Source of the DNA: Rhodothermales bacterium
Lineage (GTDB): Bacteria > Bacteroidota > Rhodothermia > Rhodothermales > JAHQVL01
NCBI GenBank assembly: GCA_041391505.1
Contig: JAWKNW010000018.1
Coordinates: 65,189-129,188 of the forward strand
DNA: 64,000 bases
Reading direction: 5' to 3'
A model generated the notes under the pieces. It was given only the letters and a program-made list of their open reading frames with translations. It searched no databases and was not told the DNA's origin. Shown in pieces: positions 52,803-62,787 of this stretch; positions within the stretch are counted from its first letter, which is position 1, and every line of letters begins with the position of its first letter. The position numbers and the translations under genes were made by a program.

Positions 52803-55668
52803 CGCGCATCATCTGGCGGATCGCCACATAGTCGTCCGTTTCGATCCGGTAGACGTAGAGGCCGGAGGCGGCGCGGGAGCCGTCGAACACGACTTCGTGG
52901 TAGCCGGCCGGCATCGGGGCGTCGACGAGTTCCTCCACCTCGCGGCCGAGGACGTCATAGACCCGCAGCGCGACGTGGCCGGCCCGCGGCAGCGCAAACC
53001 GGATGGTGGTCCGCTCGCTGAACGGGTTCGGATAGCTCTGCTCGAGCGCATACGCGATCGGCAGGAGCCCCTCGTCGTCCGTCGACGAGGCTACGGCGGC
53101 CGCGCTGAGGAGCAGGCCGGAAACGGGCTGGGCGAGCGTGATCGTTTTGCCCTCCGACAGCGTTTCGGCGTAGACGTCGCGCGCGGCGTCGTTGAGCGTG
53201 ATGCGCCGGCTGTTCAGGTTGTGCGCCGTCACGCGGATCGGGAAGGCGGCGCCCCGGAGCAGCACGGTGTCGGCCTTCGCGTCGAGGATGCCCACCTGGG
53301 CGTTGTCGATAAACCGGGCGTCAAACGTAAGCTCGGGCGGCATCGGGGGGCGGAGGAACGCGATCGCGTCGTCTTCCTCGAGCGTCCTGGGCGCCAGATA
53401 CAGCGTCTGCACCTGGCCGGCGGCGTCGACGATCTCCAGTTCGGTCCACGTCGAGTCGACGCTGCGCCGGCGCGAGAGGGTGGCCACGGGGCGGTCGATC
53501 GGCTGCTGCGGCGCGCCCGAGATGCCGGTCTGCACCACCAGGTTGCCGGCGCCGCTGGATTTGACCCAGTACGCCCGGCCCTTCTTGAGCGAGTCGGCCT
53601 CCACGTACCCGTTGTCGTAGCCGTAGAAGGCAGACTGGATCAGCCCGCCCGGCGAGGTGGTTAGCGTGCTGGCTTTCATGTCGACATCGAACCCGCCGAT
53701 GAGATTCCAGCCGGCGACCAGAGGCACGTTGGTGCCCGGCGTGTGCCCGCAGACGTTGAAGGTTTTGGGCTTGGACGAATAGAACCAGTACCCTTTACCC
53801 TGATCGAGCGTCAGCGCGTCGGCGTACCCGCCGGCGTACCCGAATGCCGAGGCCTTCTTGTCGTTGAACAGCGCGCCGATGCGGTTATCGAGCGGGTCGA
53901 TGGGAATGGAGAGCATGTTCCATCCCTTGACGACGTTGAAATCGACGCAGGAGCCGGCCGGGAAACGCTGGATGGTGAGCGTCTGCGTGGTTTTGTCGAC
54001 GAGACGGTACGTGTTGGTGGCCTTGAGGTCGACGTTCACGATGGCGCCGGTTTCGGTGTCGGTCATCCGGTAGAAGCCCGTCGAGAGGCGGCTGGGGTCC
54101 CACGTGAAGGTGATGGGGATGCCGCCGCTGATGTTGAGCGTCCAGGTCTGGGGCACCGTCGCCGCCGGCCGGTAGTCGTTGTTCGTGTACGTGATGCCGT
54201 CCGGCAGCAGGAAGGACGTGTGAAACACTTCGCTGGGCGGGGGCGGGGGCAGCTTGGACTCGCCGCAGGAGGCGTCGAGGGCGTTGGTGTTCGACGTGCT
54301 CTGGCCGATCGCGAAGGTGTTTTCGAGCTTGTATTTGTCCTTGGCCGTCATGTACAGCTTCCAGTCGTAGCCGCAAGCCAGATCGGCGATGGCGGCGTCG
54401 AGCTGGATGCGGGGGATGGGGGCCACGCCCGACCGGCCGCTGATCATCACCCCCGTGTCGATGAAGGCGTTCAGGATCTGGCTGATGGTCGCCGTCGGCT
54501 TGGCCTGGCGCATGACGGCCCAGGCGCCGGCGGTCATCGGGGCCGAGAAGCTGGTGCCGCTCACGGCGGAGTACCCGCCCGTGAAATCGTACGACGTGGT
54601 GATACTCTGTCCCGGCGCGAGCAGCTTGACCATGCTGGCGTGGTTGCTGAACGAGGTGATCGCGTCGTCTTTGGTCGTGGCGCCGACCGCGATCGCCGTC
54701 GATATACAGGCCGGCGAGGAAATCGATTTGGTATAGCCGTTGTTGCCGCTGGCGATGATCGTCGCGATGCCGGCCGCCGCGAGCTGGTCGATCGCGGTCT
54801 TGGTCGCCGCGTTGGCGGCGTCGCACTGATCGTGGTTTGTGTAGCGTCCGCCGCCCAGGCTCATGTTGACGGCCGCGATCGCGTAGGTCGTGCGCCGGGA
54901 GTAGACGTAATCGAGCGCGGCGATGTAGTCGGACGGCCACGCCAACACGTTGCCGCCGCCGTGGTTCGAAAAGACGGTGATGATGGTGGCCTTGGCATCC
55001 TTCGCGACGCCGTTGAAGCCGATCGAGCCGTTGTCCTTACCGATCACGACGCCCGTGACCCCGGTGCCGTGGAGGCAGCCGTGGCCGACGGTGGTCGGAT
55101 CGCAGCCGGCCCCCGAGCCCGTGCCCGTCTGCGTGTCCTGGCCGTTCGGGCAGATCGACGTGGAGACGCCCGCGACGTTTTTGGAGAAACACGCCTCTTC
55201 CCGGATGCGGGCCTTGTAGAAGACGTGGTTCAGGTTGTAGCCCGAGTCGAGGATGGCCACGGTCTGGTTCAGACCCGTCTTGCTGGCCGCCCAGGCGGCC
55301 TGGGCGCCGATGATCTGGGTCGCTTCCGCCAGCACGGGCGGCACGGGGAGGTCTTCCTGGACGGCCGTCACGCCGGACATGCCGGTGAGGGTGGCCAGGC
55401 CGGCGGCATCGACTTCGAGCGCCACCAGCGGGAAGTTTTCATACACCCGGGCATCGCTCAGGCTGAGCGACATCAGGCGGTTGACGGTGGAGGTTTTTCC
55501 CGCGGCGGACGCGGTGTCCAGCACGGCGATGACGCGGACGGAGCCCGCGGCGCGGGCTTTGTCCGCCATCTCGAGCACGTGTGCTTGCGTCGCCATCTGG
55601 GCGTAGCTGCGCGTCGGCAGGATGCTCAGTACGAGCAGCAAAACGACGGTTTTGTAGAGGTTAGCCAT
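52795..55668 (-). CDS. Secreted S8 (subtilisin-like) serine protease with T9SS sorting domain
   Basis: This 957-residue protein has a signal peptide (MANLYKTVVLLLVLSILPTR), an inhibitor-like propeptide (RVIAVLDTASAAGK ... VTAVQEDLPVP) and a subtilisin catalytic domain. Catalytic residues are Asp about 142 in ILDSGYNLNH, His about 200 in CLHGTGVTG and Ser about 370 in SGTSFSAPM. A middle region follows (about 430-780) with a CGES/PPPPP linker and repeated GKGYW and GWN(M/L)(L/I) motifs. A T9SS type A sorting domain ends the protein (LEQSYPNPFSERTTIRF). It is exported by T9SS and presumably degrades extracellular protein. The middle region is shared with the neighbouring upstream gene. Confidence 0.94.
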   Translation of the reverse strand: MANLYKTVVLLLVLSILPTRSYAQMATQAHVLEMADKARAAGSVRVIAVLDTASAAGKTSTVNRLMSLSLSDARVYENFPLVALEVDAAGLATLTGMSGVTAVQEDLPVPPVLAEATQIIGAQAAWAASKTGLNQTVAILDSGYNLNHVFYKARIREEACFSKNVAGVSTSICPNGQDTQTGTGSGAGCDPTTVGHGCLHGTGVTGVVIGKDNGSIGFNGVAKDAKATIITVFSNHGGGNVLAWPSDYIAALDYVYSRRTTYAIAAVNMSLGGGRYTNHDQCDAANAATKTAIDQLAAAGIATIIASGNNGYTKSISSPACISTAIAVGATTKDDAITSFSNHASMVKLLAPGQSITTSYDFTGGYSAVSGTSFSAPMTAGAWAVMRQAKPTATISQILNAFIDTGVMISGRSGVAPIPRIQLDAAIADLACGYDWKLYMTAKDKYKLENTFAIGQSTSNTNALDASCGESKLPPPPPSEVFHTSFLLPDGITYTNNDYRPAATVPQTWTLNISGGIPITFTWDPSRLSTGFYRMTDTETGAIVNVDLKATNTYRLVDKTTQTLTIQRFPAGSCVDFNVVKGWNMLSIPIDPLDNRIGALFNDKKASAFGYAGGYADALTLDQGKGYWFYSSKPKTFNVCGHTPGTNVPLVAGWNLIGGFDVDMKASTLTTSPGGLIQSAFYGYDNGYVEADSLKKGRAYWVKSSGAGNLVVQTGISGAPQQPIDRPVATLSRRRSVDSTWTELEIVDAAGQVQTLYLAPRTLEEDDAIAFLRPPMPPELTFDARFIDNAQVGILDAKADTVLLRGAAFPIRVTAHNLNSRRITLNDAARDVYAETLSEGKTITLAQPVSGLLLSAAAVASSTDDEGLLPIAYALEQSYPNPFSERTTIRFALPRAGHVALRVYDVLGREVEELVDAPMPAGYHEVVFDGSRAASGLYVYRIETDDYVAIRQMMRVR

Positions 55669-55749
55669 GATAATCGTTAGCCGGAATAATGGGTGCTGAG
55701 GGCCAGGCGGGCGGCATCGCCGCCGGTTCGAACGGGGGGTGGGCTGGCG

Positions 55750-57426
55750 TTACTTGACGAGCACGAGGGTCCGCGCGGCGCGATAGTCACCGGCTTCCAG
55801 CGTGTAGTAGTAGAAGCCGGCGGAGAGCGCGCTCGCATCGAACGTCCGCTCGTAGACCCCCGGAGCCTGGATGCTCTCTTCGAGCGTGGCCACGATCTGG
55901 CCGAGGGCGTTGAAGACGCGGAGCCGCACCGAAGCGGAGGTCGGCAACTGGTATTTCAGCGTCGTCGTGCGCGAGAACGGATTGGGATAGCCCGGATGCA
56001 GCGCGAAGGCGGTGTCGAACGTCGTCGGGTCTTCCGTTCCGACCTGTTCCGCGCCGAGCGTGAGCCGCAACAGGCCCATGGGCTCCGTAATCGTCGCCGG
56101 CCGGCTCTCCTGCACCGCGGTGTAGAACGCGGACTGGCCGGATCCATCCGTCACGTACAGGGCCTGATCGCTGAGATTTTCGGCAGTGAGCGTGAGGGGG
56201 TAGTCCACGCCGCTCAGCTCGATGAGCGCCGGCGCGGCGAACAGGGCCGCGACCTGCAGGCCCGAGGCGAAGCGGGCGTCGAAAACGTCCCCGGGGGCCT
56301 TTGGCGGCAAGGCGTAGTCGAAGGTCTCATCGCTCGACAGGGCCCGCTGCGATACAAACAGGGTCTGCGTGCTCCCGCTCGCAGTGGTCAGCCGGAGCGT
56401 CGTCCATTCCGGATCCTCGGCGCGCACCGCGAAGGGCCGGCTGAAGGGGTCCGCATCGGTCTTGCCCGCGCCGACGGTCAGAACGGCCACCTTGTTCGAG
56501 TTGACCCAGTACCCGCGGCCGGCCTTCAGGCTGTCCGTCACAAACATGGTCCCGTCGTAGCCGTAGTAGCTGGACAGCACCGTGGTCGAGGGGTTCTTGA
56601 CGATCGACCCGATGGGCTTGGACTGATTGTGGGGACCAACGAGGTTCCAGCCGATCGCCACGTCGATGCCGCCGTCGGCGTAGATGCCGCAGATGCTGTA
56701 GGTCGCCGCTTTTTTGAATTGCATCCAGTACCCTTTGCCCGTCGCCAGCTGCGCGGGGGCCTCATAGCCGGCGTTGAACCCGTAGGGGCGCGCGCGCTTG
56801 TCCGAGAAGAGGGCCTGGGGACGCATATCATAAGCTTCCAGCGGGATCGAAAAGAGATTCCAGCCGGCCGTCACCGGCAGATCGATGCACGGACCGTCGG
56901 GATACCGTTCGATCACGAGCTCCGTGATCGTCTTGTCCGTGAGCACATATTTGGTCGTGGTGGCCATGTCGATGCTGACATAGCCGCCATTGATCGTATC
57001 TTTGAGCCAGAAATCGCCGGCCGGCAGCGCCGTCGGGTCCCATTCGAACGTAAACGAGTGGGCGCCGCTCAGGACGATGCGCCAGGTGACGCGCTGCGAC
57101 CCATTGCTCCGGTAGTCGGCCGCCGAATACGATTTTGCGTCGGGAAGAAGAAAGCGCGCCCCAAAGATGCCGGGCGGCGGAGGCGGCGGGGTGTCGGCCT
57201 CGCCACAGGTTGCATTGACCGCGTCAGACGCCGAGGACGACTGGCCGATGGTGAGGGTCTCTGTCTGCTTTTTAGCGTCCTTGACGCTGATCGGCAATTC
57301 CCAGTCGGCCCCACAGGCCGATTGAATGCTCACGTGCTGCGCCTGTGCTGCGGGGGTGGCCGCCGCGAAAAGCAAACACACGAGCCCTAGTGTTGCCGCG
57401 GAGTACCGGGAAACATACAAATTCAT
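55750..57426 (-). CDS. T9SS-exported paralogue of the S8 protease C-terminal half
   Basis: This 558-residue protein has a signal peptide and lacks the protease domain, but parallels the protease's middle and end in the same order. It starts with CGADWELPISVKDAKK ... TLTIGQSSSASDAVNATCGE, then PPPPPP, FLLPD, GWNLFSIPLEAYD, GKGYWMQFK, GWNLVGP, LKAGRGYWVNS, and a T9SS domain at the end (LHPGYPNPFSRTTTLKY). It probably binds or displays something at the cell surface and shares ancestry with the protease by duplication. The gap to the protease gene is 81 bp on the same strand, so co-expression is likely. The 93-bp divergent spacer with the AAA+ gene holds its promoter. Confidence 0.85.
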   Translation of the reverse strand: MNLYVSRYSAATLGLVCLLFAAATPAAQAQHVSIQSACGADWELPISVKDAKKQTETLTIGQSSSASDAVNATCGEADTPPPPPPGIFGARFLLPDAKSYSAADYRSNGSQRVTWRIVLSGAHSFTFEWDPTALPAGDFWLKDTINGGYVSIDMATTTKYVLTDKTITELVIERYPDGPCIDLPVTAGWNLFSIPLEAYDMRPQALFSDKRARPYGFNAGYEAPAQLATGKGYWMQFKKAATYSICGIYADGGIDVAIGWNLVGPHNQSKPIGSIVKNPSTTVLSSYYGYDGTMFVTDSLKAGRGYWVNSNKVAVLTVGAGKTDADPFSRPFAVRAEDPEWTTLRLTTASGSTQTLFVSQRALSSDETFDYALPPKAPGDVFDARFASGLQVAALFAAPALIELSGVDYPLTLTAENLSDQALYVTDGSGQSAFYTAVQESRPATITEPMGLLRLTLGAEQVGTEDPTTFDTAFALHPGYPNPFSRTTTLKYQLPTSASVRLRVFNALGQIVATLEESIQAPGVYERTFDASALSAGFYYYTLEAGDYRAARTLVLVK

Positions 57427-57555
57427 AGATCCATGCCAGTTATCCGTCGAAGCGGTAGTTGAACAGGGAGGTGGGGTTTGAACATGTAATCGGATTGACG
57501 GGGGGTTACTTTATTAAGGTTGGCTCAATTCTTGGCGGAATTATCGACCCCCCGA

Positions 57556-60500
57556 ATGGCAAGCTTTTCAGGAATGGAACACGCGTTTTTTCTCTTCGTC
57601 GGGCTGCTGCTCGGATTCTTGATCTGGTTCATCGGCCGGCGCCGCGCGGACGGCGCCTCGAACAAGCCGGCCGCCGTGGGCGATGCCCTGCAGCGCAACC
57701 TGTATAGCGTCGCGGAGGAACTCGAACCGTTCCTGCACCGCTCCGCGCATCCGCGGGACCTGCTCACCCATGCCCGGTTTCAGGAAACCCTCGCCCAGCT
57801 CGTCGAGGCGGACTTCCCGGTCGAGGTGCTCCTCGCGTATGCCGCCGGCGAGAATCTGGTGATCTCGTGCCTCGCGCTCGAGGCGCTCGCGCAAAAGCCG
57901 GAGGATCCCTCCATCGCCATCCGCATCCTCGAGCGGATCCAGCGCATCTACCTCTGGCCGTTTTTCTTCGCCACGCGCGCCATGCAGCGCCACGGCGGCC
58001 GGCAGCTGGCCGGCCGGCTCCTCCTGGCGGGGCAGACCTGGTGGAAGGACAACCCCATCCTGCTCGAATTTCTGCGCGGCTTTGTCGGAGAACGCATCGA
58101 CGAAGGGGAACGCATCACGTTCGAGGGCCTTCTCGACGAGCTGGAGACCGAACAGGCCGACGTGGTCGAGGGGCTCCTCGCGGCGCTGCATCTGGACGCC
58201 CTGCAACCGCTCGCCGCCGAGCTGCACGCCTGGCGCAGCGCCCTGATCGACCGCAAGGCGCTGGGGCGGATCGGCACCGTATGGGCCCAGCCGCCGGTCC
58301 ACGACATCGTGCCCCATGCCGTCCTGGATCACCATGCCGACCAGGTGCTCGAAGCCTTGCGCCAGGATCGGTCGCGCTCGGCGCTCGTCGTAGGCGACGC
58401 CGGCGTCGGGAAGACCACGCTCATCCACGCCGTCGCCGGCCGCCTCCAGGCCGAGGGGTGGATCGTCTTCGAAGCCGGCGCGATGGATGTCGTCGCCGGC
58501 CAGATGTTTGTCGGCCAGCTCGAAGAACGCGTCCAGGAGCTGATGCGCAACCTCGCCGGCCATCGCAAGGTGCTCTGGGTCATCGCGGACTTCCACGACC
58601 TCATCTTCGCCGGCTGGCACCGCGACAACCCGCGCAGCGTGCTCGACATGATCGCGCCCTTCATCGAAAACGGCAGCCTGACGGTGCTGGGAGAGACGGA
58701 GCCGGCGGCCTACGAGCGCATCGTCCAGGTCAAGCCCCTGCTCCGATCCAGCCTCAAGGCGATCACCGTCGAGCCGCTCGACGACACGCGCACCCTCGAC
58801 CTCGCCCGCGCCTGGAGCGAGCGGCGCGCCACCGCCGACGGGTTTCCCCCGATCCGCGAGGAGATCCTGCGCGAGGCCCTGCAACTCGCCCGCCAGTACC
58901 TGGACAAGTCGGCCACGCCGGGCAATCTGCTGGACTTGCTGCGGCTCGCCCAGGGGACGCGTTCCGAGGCCGGCGATCCCGAGCCGCTCCGCTCCGAACG
59001 TCTCATCGCCACGCTCACCGAGCTGACGGGCCTTCCGGCTTCCCTGCTCAGCGAACGCGAACGGCTGGATCTGGACGCCCTCCGCGCCCTCTTTCAGCAG
59101 CGCGTCCTGGGGCAGCCGGAGGCGGTAGATTGCCTGGTCGAACGCGTCGCCATGATCAAGGCCGGCCTGTGCGACCCCTCGCGCCCGTCCGGCGTGTTTC
59201 TCTTCGTCGGGCCCACCGGGACGGGGAAAACGGAGATCGCGAAGACCCTCGCCCAGTTTCTCTTCGGCAACCCGGACCGCATGATCCGGCTCGACATGAG
59301 CGAGTTCATGACGGAAGACGCGCTCCGCCGGCTGCTCGGCGACGCCGAACGCGGCGCGGAGTCGGTCGCGCTCGTCAACCAGATCCGGAAACAGCCCTTT
59401 TCGGTCGTCCTGCTCGACGAATTCGAGAAGGCGCATCCGGGCATCTGGGACCTCTTCCTGCAGGTGTTCGACGACGGCCGGCTCACCGACCGCCGGGGAA
59501 ACACGGCCGACTTCCGCCACGCGATCATCATCCTCACCTCGAATCTGGGCGCCGCGGTCCCGGCCGGCAACAGCGTGGGTTTCGGGGGCGAACAAAGGAC
59601 ATTTTCATCGGATAGCGTCGAGCGTGCGGCGCGGCAGACCTTCCGCCCGGAGTTTCTGAATCGCATCGACCGCGTCGTCGTCTTCCGCCCCCTCAGCCGG
59701 ACCATCGCCCGCGACATCCTGCTCAAGGAGCTGCGCGACGTGCTCACGCGCCGCGGTCTCCGCAACCGCGATTGGGCGGTCGAATGGGAAGATTCGGCGC
59801 TCGATTTCCTGCTCGAAAAGGGCTTCAGCAACGAACTGGGCGCCCGCCCGCTCAAGCGGGCCATCGAGCGCTACCTGCTCTCGCCCCTCGCCATGACGAT
59901 CGTCAACCATCAGTTTCCCGAGGGCGATCAATTTCTCTTCGTGCGCAGCGCGGGGGATGGGCTCGATGTCGAGTTCATCGACCCCGATCAGGCCGATACG
60001 GAGGACGCGCCGGCCGCGGAGGCGCGCCCGCCGGAAGCGCCCTTCCAGTTGCAACCGCTCGTGCTCGAACCCCTCGGCACGCGGGCCGAGGTCGACGGCC
60101 TCGTCGATCGCTTCGAGGCGCTGCTGGATGCTATCGAGTCCGACGCGTGGGAGCAGCGCAAGGCAGCGGCGCTGGAGCGGACCGCGGAGGCGTCGTTCTG
60201 GGAGTGGGATGGACGGTACGACGTGCTGTCGCAGGTCGAGTTTATGGATCGCATCGAGCGGGCCGCGGACACGGCGGAGTCGCTGTTGACCCGGCTGCAG
60301 GGCGAAGGCCGGCAGGAGCGGTCCGCCTACTCGCCGGTGCTCATCCAGCGTCTCGCGCAGCGGCTGTATGTGCTCGAACGCGCGATCGAACAGGAGGCAT
60401 CGAGCGCGCCGCGCGACGCCTTCCTCCTGATTGACACAGGCCGCGACGGCGCGCCGGCGGGCGCGGATGCGCGGGAGTTCGCGGAGGCGATCGGGGGCAT

Positions 60501-60915
60501 GTACGTCGGCTGGGCGCAGAAACGCCAGATGCGGCACACCGTGCTGCAACGGTTCGGGGAAGGGGGGAGCGAGCCGGGGCGGATGATCCTCGCCGTCACC
60601 GGGTTCGGCTCGTACGGGATTCTGGCCGGCGAAGACGGGTGGCACGTCTGGGAGGCGCCCGGCGAGGGGAAATCGTTCCAGCGCCTGCGCGTGCGGGTCC
60701 GGGTGGCGCCGCAGCCCGTGCGGCCGGCGGATACCGCAGCCGCCCTGCGCCAGCAGGCCGAGGCGACGCTGGCCGGGCTGCCGGCGAACGCGGTGATCGT
60801 GCGGCGCTATCGGAAAGAGCCTTCGCCGCTGGTGCGCGACAGCCGGGGGGCGTGGCGGACGGGCCGGCTGGACCGGGTCCTGGCCGGCGATTTCGATGTG
60901 ATGGGCGGCGGATAG
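57556..60915 (+). CDS. Membrane-anchored Clp-like AAA+ ATPase fused to RF2-like domain
   Basis: About 1119 residues. A transmembrane helix lies near the N-terminus (FFLFVGLLLGFLIWFIGRRR), then a helical region. A first AAA+ domain has Walker A GDAGVGKTTL at about 281. A second, ClpB/ClpA-D2-like domain has GPTGTGKTEIA at about 552, Walker B VVLLDEFEKAHP, sensor ILTSNLGA and arginine finger FLNRIDR, followed by the D2-small domain (GARPLKRAIERY). From about residue 858, sequence resembles release factor 2: FWEWDGRYDVLSQVEF, YVGWAQKRQM, a GILAGEDGWHVWEAP-like block and SPLVRDSRGAWRTGRLDRVL. The GGQ-containing domain is absent. This implies an unfoldase held at the inner membrane with a ribosome- or substrate-binding tail, which is inference. 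Start: first ATG, 57556; 57574 is also possible. Confidence 0.8.
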   Translation: MASFSGMEHAFFLFVGLLLGFLIWFIGRRRADGASNKPAAVGDALQRNLYSVAEELEPFLHRSAHPRDLLTHARFQETLAQLVEADFPVEVLLAYAAGENLVISCLALEALAQKPEDPSIAIRILERIQRIYLWPFFFATRAMQRHGGRQLAGRLLLAGQTWWKDNPILLEFLRGFVGERIDEGERITFEGLLDELETEQADVVEGLLAALHLDALQPLAAELHAWRSALIDRKALGRIGTVWAQPPVHDIVPHAVLDHHADQVLEALRQDRSRSALVVGDAGVGKTTLIHAVAGRLQAEGWIVFEAGAMDVVAGQMFVGQLEERVQELMRNLAGHRKVLWVIADFHDLIFAGWHRDNPRSVLDMIAPFIENGSLTVLGETEPAAYERIVQVKPLLRSSLKAITVEPLDDTRTLDLARAWSERRATADGFPPIREEILREALQLARQYLDKSATPGNLLDLLRLAQGTRSEAGDPEPLRSERLIATLTELTGLPASLLSERERLDLDALRALFQQRVLGQPEAVDCLVERVAMIKAGLCDPSRPSGVFLFVGPTGTGKTEIAKTLAQFLFGNPDRMIRLDMSEFMTEDALRRLLGDAERGAESVALVNQIRKQPFSVVLLDEFEKAHPGIWDLFLQVFDDGRLTDRRGNTADFRHAIIILTSNLGAAVPAGNSVGFGGEQRTFSSDSVERAARQTFRPEFLNRIDRVVVFRPLSRTIARDILLKELRDVLTRRGLRNRDWAVEWEDSALDFLLEKGFSNELGARPLKRAIERYLLSPLAMTIVNHQFPEGDQFLFVRSAGDGLDVEFIDPDQADTEDAPAAEARPPEAPFQLQPLVLEPLGTRAEVDGLVDRFEALLDAIESDAWEQRKAAALERTAEASFWEWDGRYDVLSQVEFMDRIERAADTAESLLTRLQGEGRQERSAYSPVLIQRLAQRLYVLERAIEQEASSAPRDAFLLIDTGRDGAPAGADAREFAEAIGGMYVGWAQKRQMRHTVLQRFGEGGSEPGRMILAVTGFGSYGILAGEDGWHVWEAPGEGKSFQRLRVRVRVAPQPVRPADTAAALRQQAEATLAGLPANAVIVRRYRKEPSPLVRDSRGAWRTGRLDRVLAGDFDVMGGG

Positions 60916-60919
60916 CCCC

Positions 60920-60955
60920 AAAAAAAACGGGGACGCCCCTTGAGAGGGCGCCCCC
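60920..60955 (-). terminator. Rho-independent terminator of the degQ gene
   Basis: On the minus strand, a GC-rich hairpin (GGGGGCGCCC, loop, GGGCGTCCCC) is followed by GTTTTTTTT, 12 bp after the degQ stop. On the plus strand the A run precedes the stem, so it acts chiefly for degQ; the hairpin may also end the convergent AAA+ transcript. Confidence 0.85.
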
Positions 60956-60967
60956 GGCGATCAACCG

Positions 60968-62515
60968 TTACGGTTTGTGAAGGGCTGTGAGGAACGATAC
61001 CGACCTGCCATTCTGTGCACGCAGCACGCGCACGAGGAACGAATCGCCGGCCTCGATGCCGCTGTACACCTTCATGAAGTCGCTCCGCGACGTTACCGTC
61101 TTGCGGTCCACTTCGGTGATGATGTCGCCCCGGCGGAGGTCCGCGTCGCGGAAGGCCTGGCTGTTTTCGTCGATCTGGGCGATCACGACGCCCTCGATGG
61201 ACTCCCCTTCGAGCCCGAGGCTCTGCAGGATGTCGGGCGTTACGTCGCGCAGGACGGTGAGGCCGAGGGATTCGACGCCCGGCTCGTTGTCCCGCTCGCT
61301 CGGGCGCTGGTTCGCGGCCACGTCTTCGTCATCCTTGCGTTCGCCGAGCACGACGTCGACCGTGCGCTTCTTGCCGGAATCCTGGTTGATGACGCCCAGC
61401 GTGACGCCCTCGCCCGGCTGCTTGTTGCCGATGATGGTGCGGAGCTGGTTGGCGTCCATCAGGTCGATGCCCTCGACGGATACGATGATCTCGTTCTCTT
61501 TGAGGCCGGCCTTATCCGCGGCGCTGCCCTCCTGGACCGAGGTGATCTGCGCCGCGCCGCGCGGCACGTCGAGCATGTTGGCCAGCGCCTCGCTCACGCC
61601 GTCGAAGTTGACGCCGAGCATCCCGCGACGCACCTTGCCGTGGTCGATGAGCTGCGTGGCGACGTTTTCAACGACGTCGACGGGGATCGCGAAGCCGATG
61701 CCCTGGTATCCGCCCGACCGGGAGAAGATGGCCGAGTTGATGCCGATGAGCCGGCCCTGGAGATCGACGAGCGGCCCGCCCGAGTTTCCCGGGTTGATCG
61801 CGGCGTCGGTCTGGATGAAGCTCGCGAAGACGTTCAGCTGCGAGATCTGGTTGCTCGTGCGGCCCAGGGCGCTCACGATGCCCACGGTGACCGTATTGCC
61901 GAGGTCCTCCGAGAGCGGGGAGCCCACCGCCATGACCCACTGGCCCACGCGCAGGTTGTCGGCCGTGCCGAACGAGACGTGCGGCATGTGGTCGGTGTCG
62001 ATCTTGATGACCGCCAGGTCGCTCAGCGGGTCGGTGCCGACCACGGTGGCGTCGAAGAAGCGGCCGTCGGACAGCCGCACCTTGAGCTGGTCGGCGTCTT
62101 CCACGACGTGGTTGTTGGTGACGATATAGCCGTCATCGCGGATCAGGACGCCCGATCCGAGGCCGTCGGAGCGAAAATCTTCCTGGGGGCCCTGGAACGG
62201 ATTAAAAAACTGTTCGAGCGGAGAATTGCCCGGCATCTGCTGCCGGCTGATGACTTTCTCCAGCCGAATCTGGACTACCGTGGGGTTTACCGATTCGGCG
62301 ACGGCGGTGAAGGCATCCTCCAGCGCCAGCGCCGATGCTACTTTTTCCTTGCTGATGGCCGTCGTACCCTCCTGGAGCGCGGAGACGGCCGCCTGGGTGC
62401 TCGGCGTGATAGGCTCGTCAGAAAACAGATTCGACCCTGCCGTTGTGAAGAATATCCCGCCCAGGAACGACGCGATAACAAACAGGGCAATGGGAATCGA
62501 TCGTTTCACACTCAT
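60968..62515 (-). CDS. degQ: Do/DegQ (HtrA) family periplasmic serine protease
   Basis: This 515-residue trypsin-fold protease with two PDZ domains has an N-terminal membrane or signal segment (about residues 6-25, IPIALFVIASFLGGIFFTTA). The catalytic triad is visible: His in VTNNHVVEDA, Asp in DPLSDLAVIKID and Ser in GNSGGPLVD. PDZ1 begins near LGVNFDGVSEAL and PDZ2 near LGLTVLRDVTPDI. It degrades or refolds damaged envelope proteins. Start ATG 62515 has a good Shine-Dalgarno match (AGAGGTT, about 8 bp upstream), which decides against the upstream in-frame ATG at 62584. Followed by a rho-independent terminator. Symbol is by family; degP or htrA would be equally valid. Confidence 0.93.
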   Translation of the reverse strand: MSVKRSIPIALFVIASFLGGIFFTTAGSNLFSDEPITPSTQAAVSALQEGTTAISKEKVASALALEDAFTAVAESVNPTVVQIRLEKVISRQQMPGNSPLEQFFNPFQGPQEDFRSDGLGSGVLIRDDGYIVTNNHVVEDADQLKVRLSDGRFFDATVVGTDPLSDLAVIKIDTDHMPHVSFGTADNLRVGQWVMAVGSPLSEDLGNTVTVGIVSALGRTSNQISQLNVFASFIQTDAAINPGNSGGPLVDLQGRLIGINSAIFSRSGGYQGIGFAIPVDVVENVATQLIDHGKVRRGMLGVNFDGVSEALANMLDVPRGAAQITSVQEGSAADKAGLKENEIIVSVEGIDLMDANQLRTIIGNKQPGEGVTLGVINQDSGKKRTVDVVLGERKDDEDVAANQRPSERDNEPGVESLGLTVLRDVTPDILQSLGLEGESIEGVVIAQIDENSQAFRDADLRRGDIITEVDRKTVTSRSDFMKVYSGIEAGDSFLVRVLRAQNGRSVSFLTALHKP

Positions 62516-62787
62516 ATGCTCAACCTCTTTTGAATCTGGAATCGTTGCGCGTACGGCCTGACATAATATCGTCGGCGAATTCATCCGGTGTATGCCAGCC
62601 TGTCAGCCGGCGCGGGCGAACCCGGTGTCTATCCGATGAGAAAAAAGCGTGCCGCAGCGACGACTCGCGTGGTACAGGGGCTAAACGGATGACACGCCGG
62701 CTTTAGTATGGGCAGAAATGAGAAGCCCCTCATCAAGCCGATCCCGACCGATAACCCCGTACCGATGGCCAAAACGAAGCGACCGAT

